From: Porphyrobacter sp.
GTDB lineage: Bacteria > Pseudomonadota > Alphaproteobacteria > Sphingomonadales > Sphingomonadaceae
Assembly (NCBI GenBank): GCA_021732945.1
Contig: JAKFWB010000198.1
Location: forward strand, 1-7,246
Direction: 5' to 3'
Length of the DNA: 7,246 nucleotides
The translations under genes were made by a program, and so were the position numbers. How positions within the stretch are numbered: position 1 is the first letter of the stretch; each line of letters starts with the position of its first letter. The notes under the pieces are model-generated. The model was not told where the DNA came from. It worked only from the letters and a program-made list of their open reading frames with translations, and ran no database searches. This document shows, in pieces, positions 1 to 5,945 of this stretch.

Positions 1-2
1 AT

Positions 3-512
3 ACCAAGTTCGACAGCGTCGAATTGGACGTCGACGCGGTGATCGGGGAGATCGACGGCGGGCGCGCGGTGCTCGATGCGATGCTGATGGCGGGGCGCAT
101 CGGCGCGGCGGCCGAAGGCGTCGGCGTGGCCAGCGGCGCGATGGACATGACGGTCGATTACCTCAAGCAGCGCAAGCAGTTCGGCAAGCTGATCGGCGAG
201 TTTCAGGCGCTCCAGCACCGCGCCAGCCACCTCTATTCCGAGGTCGAGATTGCCCGCGCGGTGACCATCAAGGCGCAGCAATTGCTCGACGCCGGGGCCG
301 ATAGCGCCGATCTGATGATCAGCGTTGCCAAGGCCAAGGTCGCCAAGACCGCGCGGCTTGCGGTGCAGGAAGGCGTGCAGATGCACGGCGGCATCGGCAT
401 GACCGACGAATATGACATCGGCCTCTACATGAAACGCGACCGCGCGCTCGCCGAATTCCTGGGCGATGCCTATTTCCACGCCAATCGCGTGGCACAATTG
501 AGTGGATATTGA
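3..512 (+). CDS. Acyl-CoA dehydrogenase family protein, C-terminal part (5' truncated by the window)
   Basis: The frame is open from the first bases (TKFDSVELDV...), so the gene starts outside the window and only about the last 169 residues are seen. They match the C-terminal helical domain of acyl-CoA dehydrogenases: the YLKQRKQFGKLIGEFQALQH segment, which in the family helps bind FAD and form the dimer, then QMHGGIGMTDEYDIGLYMKR, the standard C-terminal motif. The family oxidises acyl-CoA to trans-2-enoyl-CoA and passes electrons to ETF. The end (ALAEFLGDAYFHANRVAQL) resembles the small subunit of pimeloyl-CoA dehydrogenase-like pairs. By my alignment it lacks the Glu-Gly pair that carries the catalytic base in medium-chain enzymes, so this may be one subunit of a heteromeric enzyme; a partner gene would lie upstream, unseen. 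The stop is TGA at 510-512. Family assignment is firm; substrate is unknown. Confidence 0.9.
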   Translation, partial: TKFDSVELDVDAVIGEIDGGRAVLDAMLMAGRIGAAAEGVGVASGAMDMTVDYLKQRKQFGKLIGEFQALQHRASHLYSEVEIARAVTIKAQQLLDAGADSADLMISVAKAKVAKTARLAVQEGVQMHGGIGMTDEYDIGLYMKRDRALAEFLGDAYFHANRVAQLSGY

Positions 513-522
513 TTGCATCTGA

Positions 523-657
523 CCCCCTCCTTTTCAAAGGAGGGGGTTGGGGGTGGTTGCGAGCGAAGCGAGCGCCGCAAGACACCACCCTGCTGCGACT
601 AGGCAGCAAGCTGCCAAGTCTCGCGGGTCCCTCCTCTGAAGAGGAGGGAGAGGGAAG
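523..657. repeat. Composite intergenic palindromic repeat element
   Basis: The gap between the dehydrogenase and the reductase gene is filled with nested inverted repeats. An 11-bp perfect palindrome occupies 523-533/536-546 (ccccctccttt and its complement). GGTGG-TTGCG at 552-561 pairs with CGCAA at 576-580 and CCACC at 585-589. GGCAGC at 602-607 pairs with GCTGCC at 610-615, or alternatively GCAGCA at 603-608 pairs with TGCTGC at 591-596. An 8-bp perfect palindrome lies at 629-636/641-648 (ccctcctc and its complement). Two CT/AG hairpins thus bracket an internal structured block that includes gagcgaagcgagc. A related hairpin occurs at 7219-7238. Such dispersed mosaic palindromes are common between genes in Sphingomonadales, but I cannot name the family. 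As RNA it would fold strongly and could act as a terminator-like or mRNA-stabilising element for the upstream gene. Confidence 0.75.
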
Positions 658-665
658 GATAAAAC

Positions 666-1475
666 ATGGACATTCAATCACTTTTCAGCCTCGAAGGGCG
701 CATCGCGCTGGTCACTGGCGGTAGCCGCGGGATCGGCAAGATGTTTGTCGAGGGCCTGCTCGCGGCAGGCTGCGCGCGGGTCTATATCTCGGCGCGCAAG
801 ATCGATCAGATGCAGGAGACGATCGACGAATTTGGCGCAGATCGTGTCATTGGCATCCAGGCCGACCTCAGCCAGATGGACGGTATGGTCTGCCTCGCTG
901 AGGAATTGCAGGTGCGCGAGACCCGGCTCGATATCCTCATCAATAATGCCGGTGCCGCCTGGGGGCAGCCCTATCTCGAATTCTCCGAGGCCGGGTGGCA
1001 CCGGACGATGGACCTCAACGTCAAGACGCCGTTCTTTCTTACCCAGAAGCTGCACCACCTGCTGGTCGCAGGCGGCAAGTCGGGGCATCCGGCCAAGGTG
1101 ATCCACGTTTCATCGATCGATGGGCAGCGGATCAATCCGTGGGAAACCTATGCCTATCAGGCCTCCAAGGCGGCGGTGATCCAGCTGACCCGGCGGATGG
1201 CTGCGCGGCTGATCGAGGATAATATCGTGGTCTCCTCGATTGCGCCCGGGGCCTTCCCGAGCGAGATGAACAAGGCCGCCAAGGAAGCACCGCTCGCTTC
1301 GGCGGCGGGCATTCCGGCCCAGCGGATCGGCACCGCCGAAGACATGGCAGCCGCCGCAATCTACCTGTGCAGCCGCGCGGGCGATTACGTGGTGGGCGAG
1401 ACGCTGACGGTCGACGGCGGCGTGGTCAACGCGCACCTGCCGAGCCACTTCGCCGATCCCGGCGGCAAGCACTAA
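666..1475 (+). CDS. SDR family NAD(P)-dependent oxidoreductase, RhlG-like
   Basis: A complete classical short-chain dehydrogenase of 269 residues. The Rossmann nucleotide-binding motif TGGSRGIG is at residues 17-24, the NNAG structural motif at 93-96, the catalytic serine region HVSS at 147-150, and the catalytic YxxxK as Y164-QAS-K168. APG at 193-195 and the C-terminal VDGG at 249-252 are also classical. The basic residue in TGGSRGIG and R44 after strand 2 favour NADP(H) over NAD(H). The opening (FSLEGRIALVTGGSRGIG) and PGAFPSEM closely recall RhlG-type 3-oxoacyl reductases, so reduction of a 3-oxoacyl or related ketone is plausible, though SDR substrates cannot be read from sequence. The ATG at 666 follows AGGGAAGG (651-658) by 7 bases, which supports this start. 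The gene follows an acyl-CoA dehydrogenase on the same strand, so a shared role in acyl-chain metabolism is likely; the repeat element between them may separate the transcripts. Confidence 0.93.
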   Translation: MDIQSLFSLEGRIALVTGGSRGIGKMFVEGLLAAGCARVYISARKIDQMQETIDEFGADRVIGIQADLSQMDGMVCLAEELQVRETRLDILINNAGAAWGQPYLEFSEAGWHRTMDLNVKTPFFLTQKLHHLLVAGGKSGHPAKVIHVSSIDGQRINPWETYAYQASKAAVIQLTRRMAARLIEDNIVVSSIAPGAFPSEMNKAAKEAPLASAAGIPAQRIGTAEDMAAAAIYLCSRAGDYVVGETLTVDGGVVNAHLPSHFADPGGKH

Positions 1476-1513
1476 CCGCTTGGCCCACTGAAAATCGCGT
1501 GATTGCGGTGCAA

Positions 1514-1547
1514 CAGGTGGTGGCATAGGTTGCGATGTCATCACCTG
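1514..1547. promoter_or_regulatory. Imperfect inverted repeat before the exported-protein gene
   Basis: CAGGTGGTG at 1514-1522 and CATCACCTG at 1539-1547 are complementary at 8 of 9 positions, with 16 bases between them. The repeat lies in the 89-base gap between the reductase and the next gene, just before its preferred start. It could be a weak transcription stop for the reductase or an operator for the next gene. No T-run follows, so an intrinsic terminator is not well supported. It may also be chance. Confidence 0.25.
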
Positions 1548-1564
1548 TGCAAAGGGCCGCGATC

Positions 1565-2218
1565 ATGCTCCGATTTCCTTACCTGCTGCCCGCCGTTGTC
1601 GCAGCACTGATCTTGCCCGCCGCCGCGCATGCGCAGGACGTGCCGCCGGTTGAAGCTCCATCCGAGACGCTGCCTGCGCCGGAAGGCCCGCTGGCAGAGG
1701 GCGAATTTCTGCTGGAGGAAGAGGCACCTGCCGCGCCAGTCGAAATCAACCCGGAAGTCACCGCCATCCTCGAACAGATGGACGAGGTGATCAAGGCGCT
1801 CGATGCCAAGGCGATGCGCACCGGCAATAGCTGGCAGTTCACCTTGAAAGAGCGGGTGATGCTGGTCGTCACCGATACTACGGCGGGGCGGATGCGGATC
1901 ATCACCCCGATTGCGTTGATTGCCGAACTGCCCGAAGGCGCGATGGCGCGGTTGATGCAGGCCAATTTCGACACGGCATTGGACGCGCGCTACGCGGTCG
2001 CGCAGAATCTGGTGTGGGGCGCTTTCATCCACCCACTCGACACGCTGACGCAGCGCGATTTCGCTTCAGGCATTCTGCAGACCCACAGCATCGGCGAAAC
2101 CTTCGGTACGACCTTTTCCAGCGGTGCGATCAGCTTTGGCGGCGGCGATAGCGGCGCAATTTTCGAAGAACAGCTGAAAGACCTGCTCGAGGAGCTGGAG
2201 AAGAACGCCACCACGTGA
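1565..2218 (+). CDS. Exported protein with YbjN/CesT-like C-terminal region
   Basis: I prefer the ATG at 1565 (217 residues). It follows AAAGGG (1551-1556) by 8 bases, and the protein then begins with a textbook signal peptide: short basic n-region (MLRF), hydrophobic core (PYLLPAVVAALILPAA) and an AHA|Q cleavage site after residue 23. An in-frame ATG at 1535 would add ten polar residues. The mature protein has an acidic, Pro/Ala-rich linker (about residues 24-60). It then has a compact domain with RMRIITPI, the ANFDTALDARYAVAQNLVW stretch and FIHPLDTLT, ending in a Gly/Ser patch (SFGGGDSG) and an acidic helix (FEEQLKDLLEELEK). The middle pattern recalls the YbjN / type III chaperone-like fold, but this is memory of the pattern, not a search. 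No catalytic residues are evident. It probably acts in the periplasm; function unknown. Its stop abuts the gmk-like fragment at about 2226. Confidence 0.8.
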   Translation: MLRFPYLLPAVVAALILPAAAHAQDVPPVEAPSETLPAPEGPLAEGEFLLEEEAPAAPVEINPEVTAILEQMDEVIKALDAKAMRTGNSWQFTLKERVMLVVTDTTAGRMRIITPIALIAELPEGAMARLMQANFDTALDARYAVAQNLVWGAFIHPLDTLTQRDFASGILQTHSIGETFGTTFSSGAISFGGGDSGAIFEEQLKDLLEELEKNATT

Positions 2219-2225
2219 AATCGCC

Positions 2226-2392
2226 AGACGCGCACAAACGGAAACTGCCCGGTCTGGCACTGGCGTTTCATCCGCCCGGCATCCAGCACTTTGCTCACCC
2301 GCGCGAAACATCCGTCGGCATCGTCGTTGATGACCACATAATCATGTTCGGCCCAGTGTTTCGCCTCAAAACCACGAGCGCGAAAAGGCGGC
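2226..2392 (-). pseudogene. Decayed 3'-end fragment of a guanylate kinase gene
   Basis: Read on the minus strand, this stretch encodes HWAEHDYVVINDDADGCF... and ...RMKRQCQTGQFPFVR, which aligns without gaps to the C-terminus of the intact gmk in this window (HWDGYDYVIINDDVDVCF..., RMKRARQTGLIPFVR). By hand count 94 of 130 bases agree between 2229-2358 and 4272-4401. Identical blocks include CGCGCACAAACGG (2229-2241), CCGGTCTGGC and TCGTTGATGA (2324-2333). Beyond about 2370 toward 2392 only weak similarity remains. It lacks the P-loop, the GMP-binding region and the stop codon of gmk; the frame runs on into the antisense of the preceding gene. It cannot be a guanylate kinase. It is either the displaced 3' end of gmk left by an integration event or a relic of a second gmk copy. 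The divergence argues against a recent tandem duplication. Confidence 0.8.
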
Positions 2393-2751
2393 TTGCCCGC
2401 GGGGGTGCAGCCATAATGGCGACCCAGATGGATGGGGGCGGGATCGACGGCGGGCGCGGACTTATCGGTGAAGACGAGGGCGGTTTTGGGTATGTGGAGA
2501 TCGTGCGTCATCCGCCAGAATTGCACAGATTTTGGTGAGATAGTAAAGGTTGGGGGCTGTCGGGGAGCGGGAGGGCGATGCGTGCGAATTGTGGCGCCTG
2601 AATGAGGAATTCCATTTCAGGTATGAGACCTTAATTTTGCATCGCAATCACTGACGCAACGGCGTTGCTGATCACTGCAGAATCGCATTTCTCAACTGCG
2701 GTATAGCCGTTAGGACTTGATACATCTCTCGATGCTATCTATGTGAACGTC
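2393..2751. other. Region without a recognised gene, left part of the islet
   Basis: No convincing gene is seen on either strand. On the minus strand the frame of the gmk fragment stays open upstream to an ATG at 2511 and a GTG at 2526, giving an N-terminal stretch (MTHDLHIPKTALVFTDKSAP...) that I do not recognise; it may be a remnant of an unrelated gene. The right part is AT-richer than the core genes: 26 of 60 bases are G or C in 2701-2760. It contains small inverted repeats: an imperfect palindrome centred on GGAATTCC (2597-2621), TTGC-ATC-GCAA (2637-2647) and GCAAC-GGC-GTTGC (2656-2668). It must hold the promoter of the toxin-antitoxin pair, but I see no clear -35/-10 pair. Confidence 0.5.
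2597..2621. promoter_or_regulatory. Imperfect palindrome upstream of the toxin-antitoxin operon (possible operator)
   Basis: CCTGAA (2597-2602) and TTCAGG (2616-2621) flank a perfect 8-base palindrome GGAATTCC (2606-2613). The two sides differ by one base in spacing. It lies about 130 bases before the antitoxin start. Toxin-antitoxin operons are normally autoregulated by the antitoxin at palindromes, so it is a candidate site, but the distance is larger than usual. Confidence 0.25.
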
Positions 2752-3546
2752 ATGAGTGGAAAAGAACAAATCAGGAAAATAGATCCGGAAGAGTTTGACT
2801 TCGTCAACCTCTTGGCGGAGAGCATCTTTAATACGGCCTCGCTTTCTGGGGCCGATGACGCCCAAGTCGGAGCAGGCGGGAAGCAAAAGCTTCACGGACT
2901 CATGCTCAAGCCCGGATACATCACCTCGTCCGAGCAGAAAAAGCGCTTTACTGGCGTGGTGCGGTTGGCGATTGCCGGTCTCCAGAAAGCGCATCCTGGG
3001 CACGTCGTGGCGTTGTTGGACAACGACACGCTGGCCCTTGCCGAGCAGGTCCAAAGCCACCTGCCGAAAGTGCGCGAGGACCAGTCGAAGGATTATATAA
3101 GGCGGTTGATCGGAGTGCTGACCGAGGCGGATGATCCGCTCGCGAAACCGCGCCGAAAGATTGACAGGGCTAATGCGGAATTGCGCGTCAGGTTCATGGG
3201 CGAGGTCGATACCTTTTCCAGCAAGGAAGTTTCCGACCTCGATCATCGCGATACGACCAACCGTCACAACTTGGCAAGCCGCTGGAAAAATGAAGGGAAG
3301 ATTTTTGCCGTCGATTGGAAGGGCGCGGGTCGGTTCCCGGTGTTCCAGTTCGACCATGGGAAGCCGAAGCCGGTTATTGGTAAAGTGCTGTCTGTCTTCG
3401 ACGGCGCACTTGGGCCGTGGGAAACCGCGTTCTGGTTCGTTTCGTCGAACAAGTGGCTCGACGGCAAAGCCCCGGTCGATGTCCTGAGCGATGAAGCCGC
3501 AGTGATTGAGGCGGCCCTTTCGACGGTGGGTGAGCACTACGGATGA
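2752..3546 (+). CDS. Putative antitoxin of a RES-type toxin-antitoxin module (long form)
   Basis: 264 residues from the ATG at 2752; a GTG at 2743 would add three residues, and neither start has a clear ribosome site. The C-terminal third fits the antitoxins that precede RES-domain toxins. A helix-turn-helix-like segment (FSSKEVSDLDHRDTTNRHNL, about 155-174) leads into ASRWKNEGKIFAVDWKG and FPVFQF. The end (WFVSSNKWLDGKAPVDVL, 228-245) has the pattern of the Xre/MbcA/ParS toxin-binding domain, DUF2384-like. The first about 145 residues form a helical, charged region I do not recognise; ordinary Xre-type RES antitoxins are roughly half this length. The stop overlaps the toxin ATG (ATGA, 3543-3546), so translation is coupled. 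The expected role is to bind and silence the RES toxin and to repress the operon. Order, overlap and C-terminal pattern are seen; the function is inferred. Confidence 0.78.
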   Translation: MSGKEQIRKIDPEEFDFVNLLAESIFNTASLSGADDAQVGAGGKQKLHGLMLKPGYITSSEQKKRFTGVVRLAIAGLQKAHPGHVVALLDNDTLALAEQVQSHLPKVREDQSKDYIRRLIGVLTEADDPLAKPRRKIDRANAELRVRFMGEVDTFSSKEVSDLDHRDTTNRHNLASRWKNEGKIFAVDWKGAGRFPVFQFDHGKPKPVIGKVLSVFDGALGPWETAFWFVSSNKWLDGKAPVDVLSDEAAVIEAALSTVGEHYG

Positions 3547-4217
3547 GCGCAGGACCGAGCCGTCCGATTGACAGTCCGGAATCCGATCTTCCCTTTAACA
3601 CGCATCTGATTAAGTCGGGGACTGAAATTCATCGCATCCACAACGAAAAGTGGCAACCCGACGCTTTCAATCCTGGTGCGTCAATCGATCCGGCAGCGGG
3701 AAATGTCGGCAGCCGCTTCGCATCGATCCGGTCGAGGGGGCGTTTTGTCCCGACCATGTATGGCGCAAACTCGCTCGGCTGCGCTGCTTTCGAAACGATC
3801 TTTCACGACATCGATCCCGCAGCCCGCTTCAAGACAGTCAGCATGTCGGCGCTTTCCTCACTGCGATATTCAGTGCTCACGCTCAACGAGGAACTTCAGC
3901 TCACGCCTCTGTTCACGCCTGATCTCAAAAAATTGTCTCTGGAACGGCGGGACCTGATCGATTGCCCCGCATCGCACTACTCGATCACGCGGCCATGGGC
4001 CGCGGCCATCCACGATTCACCCCGTTCACCGGCGGGCCTGATTTGGGCATCGCGGCAATTCGACGAGGACAAAGCTTACATGCTTTTCGGAACCCGCATC
4101 GACCACTCCTACCTCACAGTTGCCCGGTCGGTTTCAATTGTCGGCCACGCGGAAACGCTCGAACAATTACGCCAGTTTGGTGAACGCGCGGGGATCACCA
4201 TCATTCACTCCTGACGC
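3543..4217 (+). CDS. RES domain toxin (NAD+-degrading or ADP-ribosyl-transfer type)
   Basis: A protein of about 223 residues with the marks of the RES domain, named for conserved Arg, Glu and Ser. R31 is in IHRIH, a conserved tyrosine Y73 in TMYGANS, E84 in AAFETIFHD, and S170 in GLIWASRQFDE. SRFAS (57-61) before RFVPTMYG also fits. Characterised RES toxins such as MbcT of Mycobacterium tuberculosis destroy NAD+, and ParT of Sphingobium modifies phosphoribosyl pyrophosphate synthetase; both halt growth when freed from antitoxin. All the expected active-site residues are present, so the protein looks functional. It overlaps the upstream antitoxin by four bases. Only 40 bases separate its TGA from the convergent gmk stop, with no clear terminator hairpin between. 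The surrounding DNA is less GC-rich than the core genes, suggesting transfer. Which of the two chemistries it uses cannot be told from sequence. Confidence 0.9.
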
Positions 4218-4257
4218 GTCCACCCTGAAGGCTCATTGCGCACCGCCCCCAAACCCC

Positions 4258-4911
4258 TTAACCCATCAACCCGCGCACAAACGGGATCAGCCCGGTCTGG
4301 CGGGCGCGTTTCATGCGTTCGGCCTCAAGGATCGCGCGCACCTTCTCGAAGCACACGTCAACGTCATCGTTGATGATCACGTAGTCATACCCGTCCCAAT
4401 GGCTGATTTCGGCGCGGGCGCGTTCCATGCGGGCGTTGATCACCTCCGCGCTATCGGTCGCGCGGCCAGCCAAGCGGCGGTGCAGTTCGTTGATCGAAGG
4501 CGGCAGGATGAACACCCGCACCACATCCTGCTGATCCTTCTGGTAGAGCTGCTGCGTGCCCTGCCAGTCGATATCGAACAGGAAGTCCTGCCCTTCCTTC
4601 AGCGCGGCGCGGATCATCCCCTTGGGCGTGCCATAGCGGTAGCCGAAGACATGCGCCCATTCGTAGAAACCGTCTTCCTCGACCATCGCGTCGAACCGCT
4701 CGTCGGAAACGAAGTGGTAATGCACCGCGTCAACCTCGCCCGGACGCGGAGGGCGGGTGGTGGCAGAGACCGACAGCTTGATATCGCTATCCGCCGCCAG
4801 CAACATGAGCGACAAGGTCGTCTTGCCCGCGCCCGAGGGCGAGGAGAGGATGAACATCAGCCCGCGGCGGTGCAGCTGATCGGCAGAATTGTGTGAGGTG
4901 GTATCGCCCAT
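4258..4911 (-). CDS. gmk: Guanylate kinase
   Basis: Catalyses GMP + ATP = GDP + ADP in the cytoplasm, an essential step in guanine nucleotide recycling and supply. The 217-residue protein is full length. The P-loop SSPSGAGKTT is at residues 23-32. The GMP-binding region follows: SATTRPPRPGEVDAVHYHF (49-67), with R53, R56 and Y65, then YEWAHVFG with E84 and YGTPKG (93-98). Next come FDIDWQG (112-118) and the lid RRLAGRATDS (145-154). The C-terminal YDYVIINDD (175-183) and RMKRARQTGLIPFVRG are typical of alphaproteobacteria. It is the last gene of the minus-strand group sspB - hypothetical - gmk, 42 bases after the hypothetical. Its 3' end is the part duplicated, in diverged form, at 2226-2392, and it borders the toxin-antitoxin islet. 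The enzyme itself is uninterrupted. Confidence 0.97.
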   Translation of the reverse strand: MGDTTSHNSADQLHRRGLMFILSSPSGAGKTTLSLMLLAADSDIKLSVSATTRPPRPGEVDAVHYHFVSDERFDAMVEEDGFYEWAHVFGYRYGTPKGMIRAALKEGQDFLFDIDWQGTQQLYQKDQQDVVRVFILPPSINELHRRLAGRATDSAEVINARMERARAEISHWDGYDYVIINDDVDVCFEKVRAILEAERMKRARQTGLIPFVRGLMG

Positions 4912-4953
4912 AGGTTCCGTTGCCCTAACCTGCGGGGAGAAATCAAGGGGCAG

Positions 4954-5388
4954 TCAGGATTCGCTGTCCGCAGTCGGCTTGGCCCGCTTGCGCGCGCGGT
5001 GCCTGCTCTCCAGCCGCTTGCCCCGGTCATAGAGCACCTTGGCGGCCAACCCGCCAGCCACCACGGCAAGGCCCACAGGCGAGCGGGTGGCGAGGCGGCT
5101 GGCACCCCATAAAGCCAAACTCGTTGCGATCGAGCGGCCATCGACCAGCTTGTCCGCTTTGGCCTTGTCATAGCTGGCGATCAGCATGCCCTTAGTCATC
5201 CGGTTGCGCAGCAGGCCGCCCGCCGCGCGCAGCACGATGTCAGCGATGACGAGGTTGGTGCCCGCAACCGGGCTGGGCAGCGGCAATCCGCCGGGGGCGG
5301 TGGGCTTTGCATCGGTTGGTTCCAGCGCATTTGGCGAGGCCTTGCTGCCGCCCTTGGCACCCTTGGCCGCTCGTCCGAGCCGCGCCAT
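4954..5388 (-). CDS. Small basic conserved hypothetical protein with one hydrophobic segment
   Basis: 144 residues, not recognised as any named family. The N-terminus is basic and low in complexity (MARLGRAAKGAKGGSKASPN), followed by a Pro-rich stretch (about 20-40). Residues 45-82 (NLVIADIVLRAAGGLLRNRM...) look helical. Residues 86-120 are largely hydrophobic (SIATSLALWGASRLAT, SPVGLAVVAGGLAAKVLYD) and could form a short membrane hairpin or buried helices. The tail is strongly basic (RGKRLESRHRARKRAKP). The start at 5388 lies only 5 bases after the sspB stop, so the gene is almost certainly co-transcribed and perhaps translationally coupled with sspB; gmk follows 42 bases later. Codon use and GC match its neighbours, which argues for a resident gene. 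A role at the membrane or binding nucleic acid through its basic tail is only a guess. Confidence 0.7.
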   Translation of the reverse strand: MARLGRAAKGAKGGSKASPNALEPTDAKPTAPGGLPLPSPVAGTNLVIADIVLRAAGGLLRNRMTKGMLIASYDKAKADKLVDGRSIATSLALWGASRLATRSPVGLAVVAGGLAAKVLYDRGKRLESRHRARKRAKPTADSES

Positions 5389-5393
5389 GATGG

Positions 5394-5879
5394 CTATTTC
5401 TTGCGCCCGAAGTCGATCGAGACGACGTTCGAACCGTCGCCATCGCCGTCGGGATCGGTGCCGTCATTCTCGGCATCTTCATGCGCTTCGGGCGCGAGCT
5501 CCTCTGCCGCCGCCTGGAATTGCAGGCCGAAATCGACCGCAGGATCAACGAAGGCCGTGATCGCGGCAAATGGAATTTGCAGCTTGGCGGGGATCTGATT
5601 GAAGGTCAGGCCGACCGAAAAGCCCTGCGGCCCGACTTCGAGATCCCAGAACTTGTTCTGGAGCACGATGGTCATTTCATCGGGGAAACGCTCGCGCAGG
5701 TGCGGCGGGATCGAAACCCCCGGCGCGCCGGTCTTGAAGGTGATGTAGAAATGGTGCGTGCCGGGCAGCGTGCCGCCGCCGCTGACGATCGATCCGAGCA
5801 CTCGGCCCACCACTGCGCGCAGGGCTTCCTGCACGATCTCGTCATAGGGGATCAGGCTATCGGGTGTATCTGGGTTCAT
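5394..5879 (-). CDS. sspB: SspB family protein, ClpXP protease adaptor (alphaproteobacterial type)
   Basis: SspB delivers ssrA-tagged, ribosome-stalled and certain other substrates to the ClpXP protease. The 161-residue protein has the typical start [20 protein letters not shown], the folded substrate-binding domain (about 10-125) with [20 protein letters not shown] and [15 protein letters not shown], then an acidic flexible linker ([20 protein letters not shown]). It ends with [11 protein letters not shown], the short ClpX-binding tail expected in this family. I choose the ATG at 5879 because the family starts there; an upstream TTG at 5918 would add 13 atypical residues. There is no strong ribosome site. 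It heads the minus-strand group with the small hypothetical (5-base gap) and gmk, and is divergent from hisB across 103 bases. Confidence 0.95.
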   Translation of the reverse strand: MNPDTPDSLIPYDEIVQEALRAVVGRVLGSIVSGGGTLPGTHHFYITFKTGAPGVSIPPHLRERFPDEMTIVLQNKFWDLEVGPQGFSVGLTFNQIPAKLQIPFAAITAFVDPAVDFGLQFQAAAEELAPEAHEDAENDGTDPDGDGDGSNVVSIDFGRKK

Positions 5880-5945
5880 GGCATGCAGATTCGTGGCGGG
5901 ACGCGTCCGCTTGGTCAAGCCCTTTAGCGCATCGCCCTACGATGC

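Noticed and set aside
509..724. Short plus-strand frame across the repeat element
   Set aside because: It translates palindromic repeat sequence and overlaps the start of the reductase; no coding character.
1990..2225. Continuation of the gmk-fragment frame on the minus strand
   Set aside because: After the gmk homology ends the frame merely reads the complement of the exported-protein gene (Ser-run and so on); it is not a C-terminal domain.
2215..2538. Plus-strand frame of 107 codons opposite the gmk fragment
   Set aside because: It is the antisense of the gmk-like tail; the same kind of antisense frame occurs opposite the intact gmk (DDHV/VVIVDDH-type peptides), so it is a shadow.
2710..3537. 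Minus-strand open frame of about 275 codons opposite the antitoxin
   Set aside because: The plus-strand gene has a recognisable C-terminal pattern and an ATGA overlap with the toxin; the minus-strand product shows no family features.
4218..4257. Possible bidirectional terminator between the RES gene and gmk
   Set aside because: No stem of useful length or T-run was found in these 40 bases.
4120..4896. Long plus-strand open frame of about 258 codons
   Set aside because: It lies opposite gmk, whose P-loop and GMP-binding motifs are unmistakable on the minus strand; the plus-strand protein (rich in His, Arg, Ala) is a mirror product of GC-rich coding.
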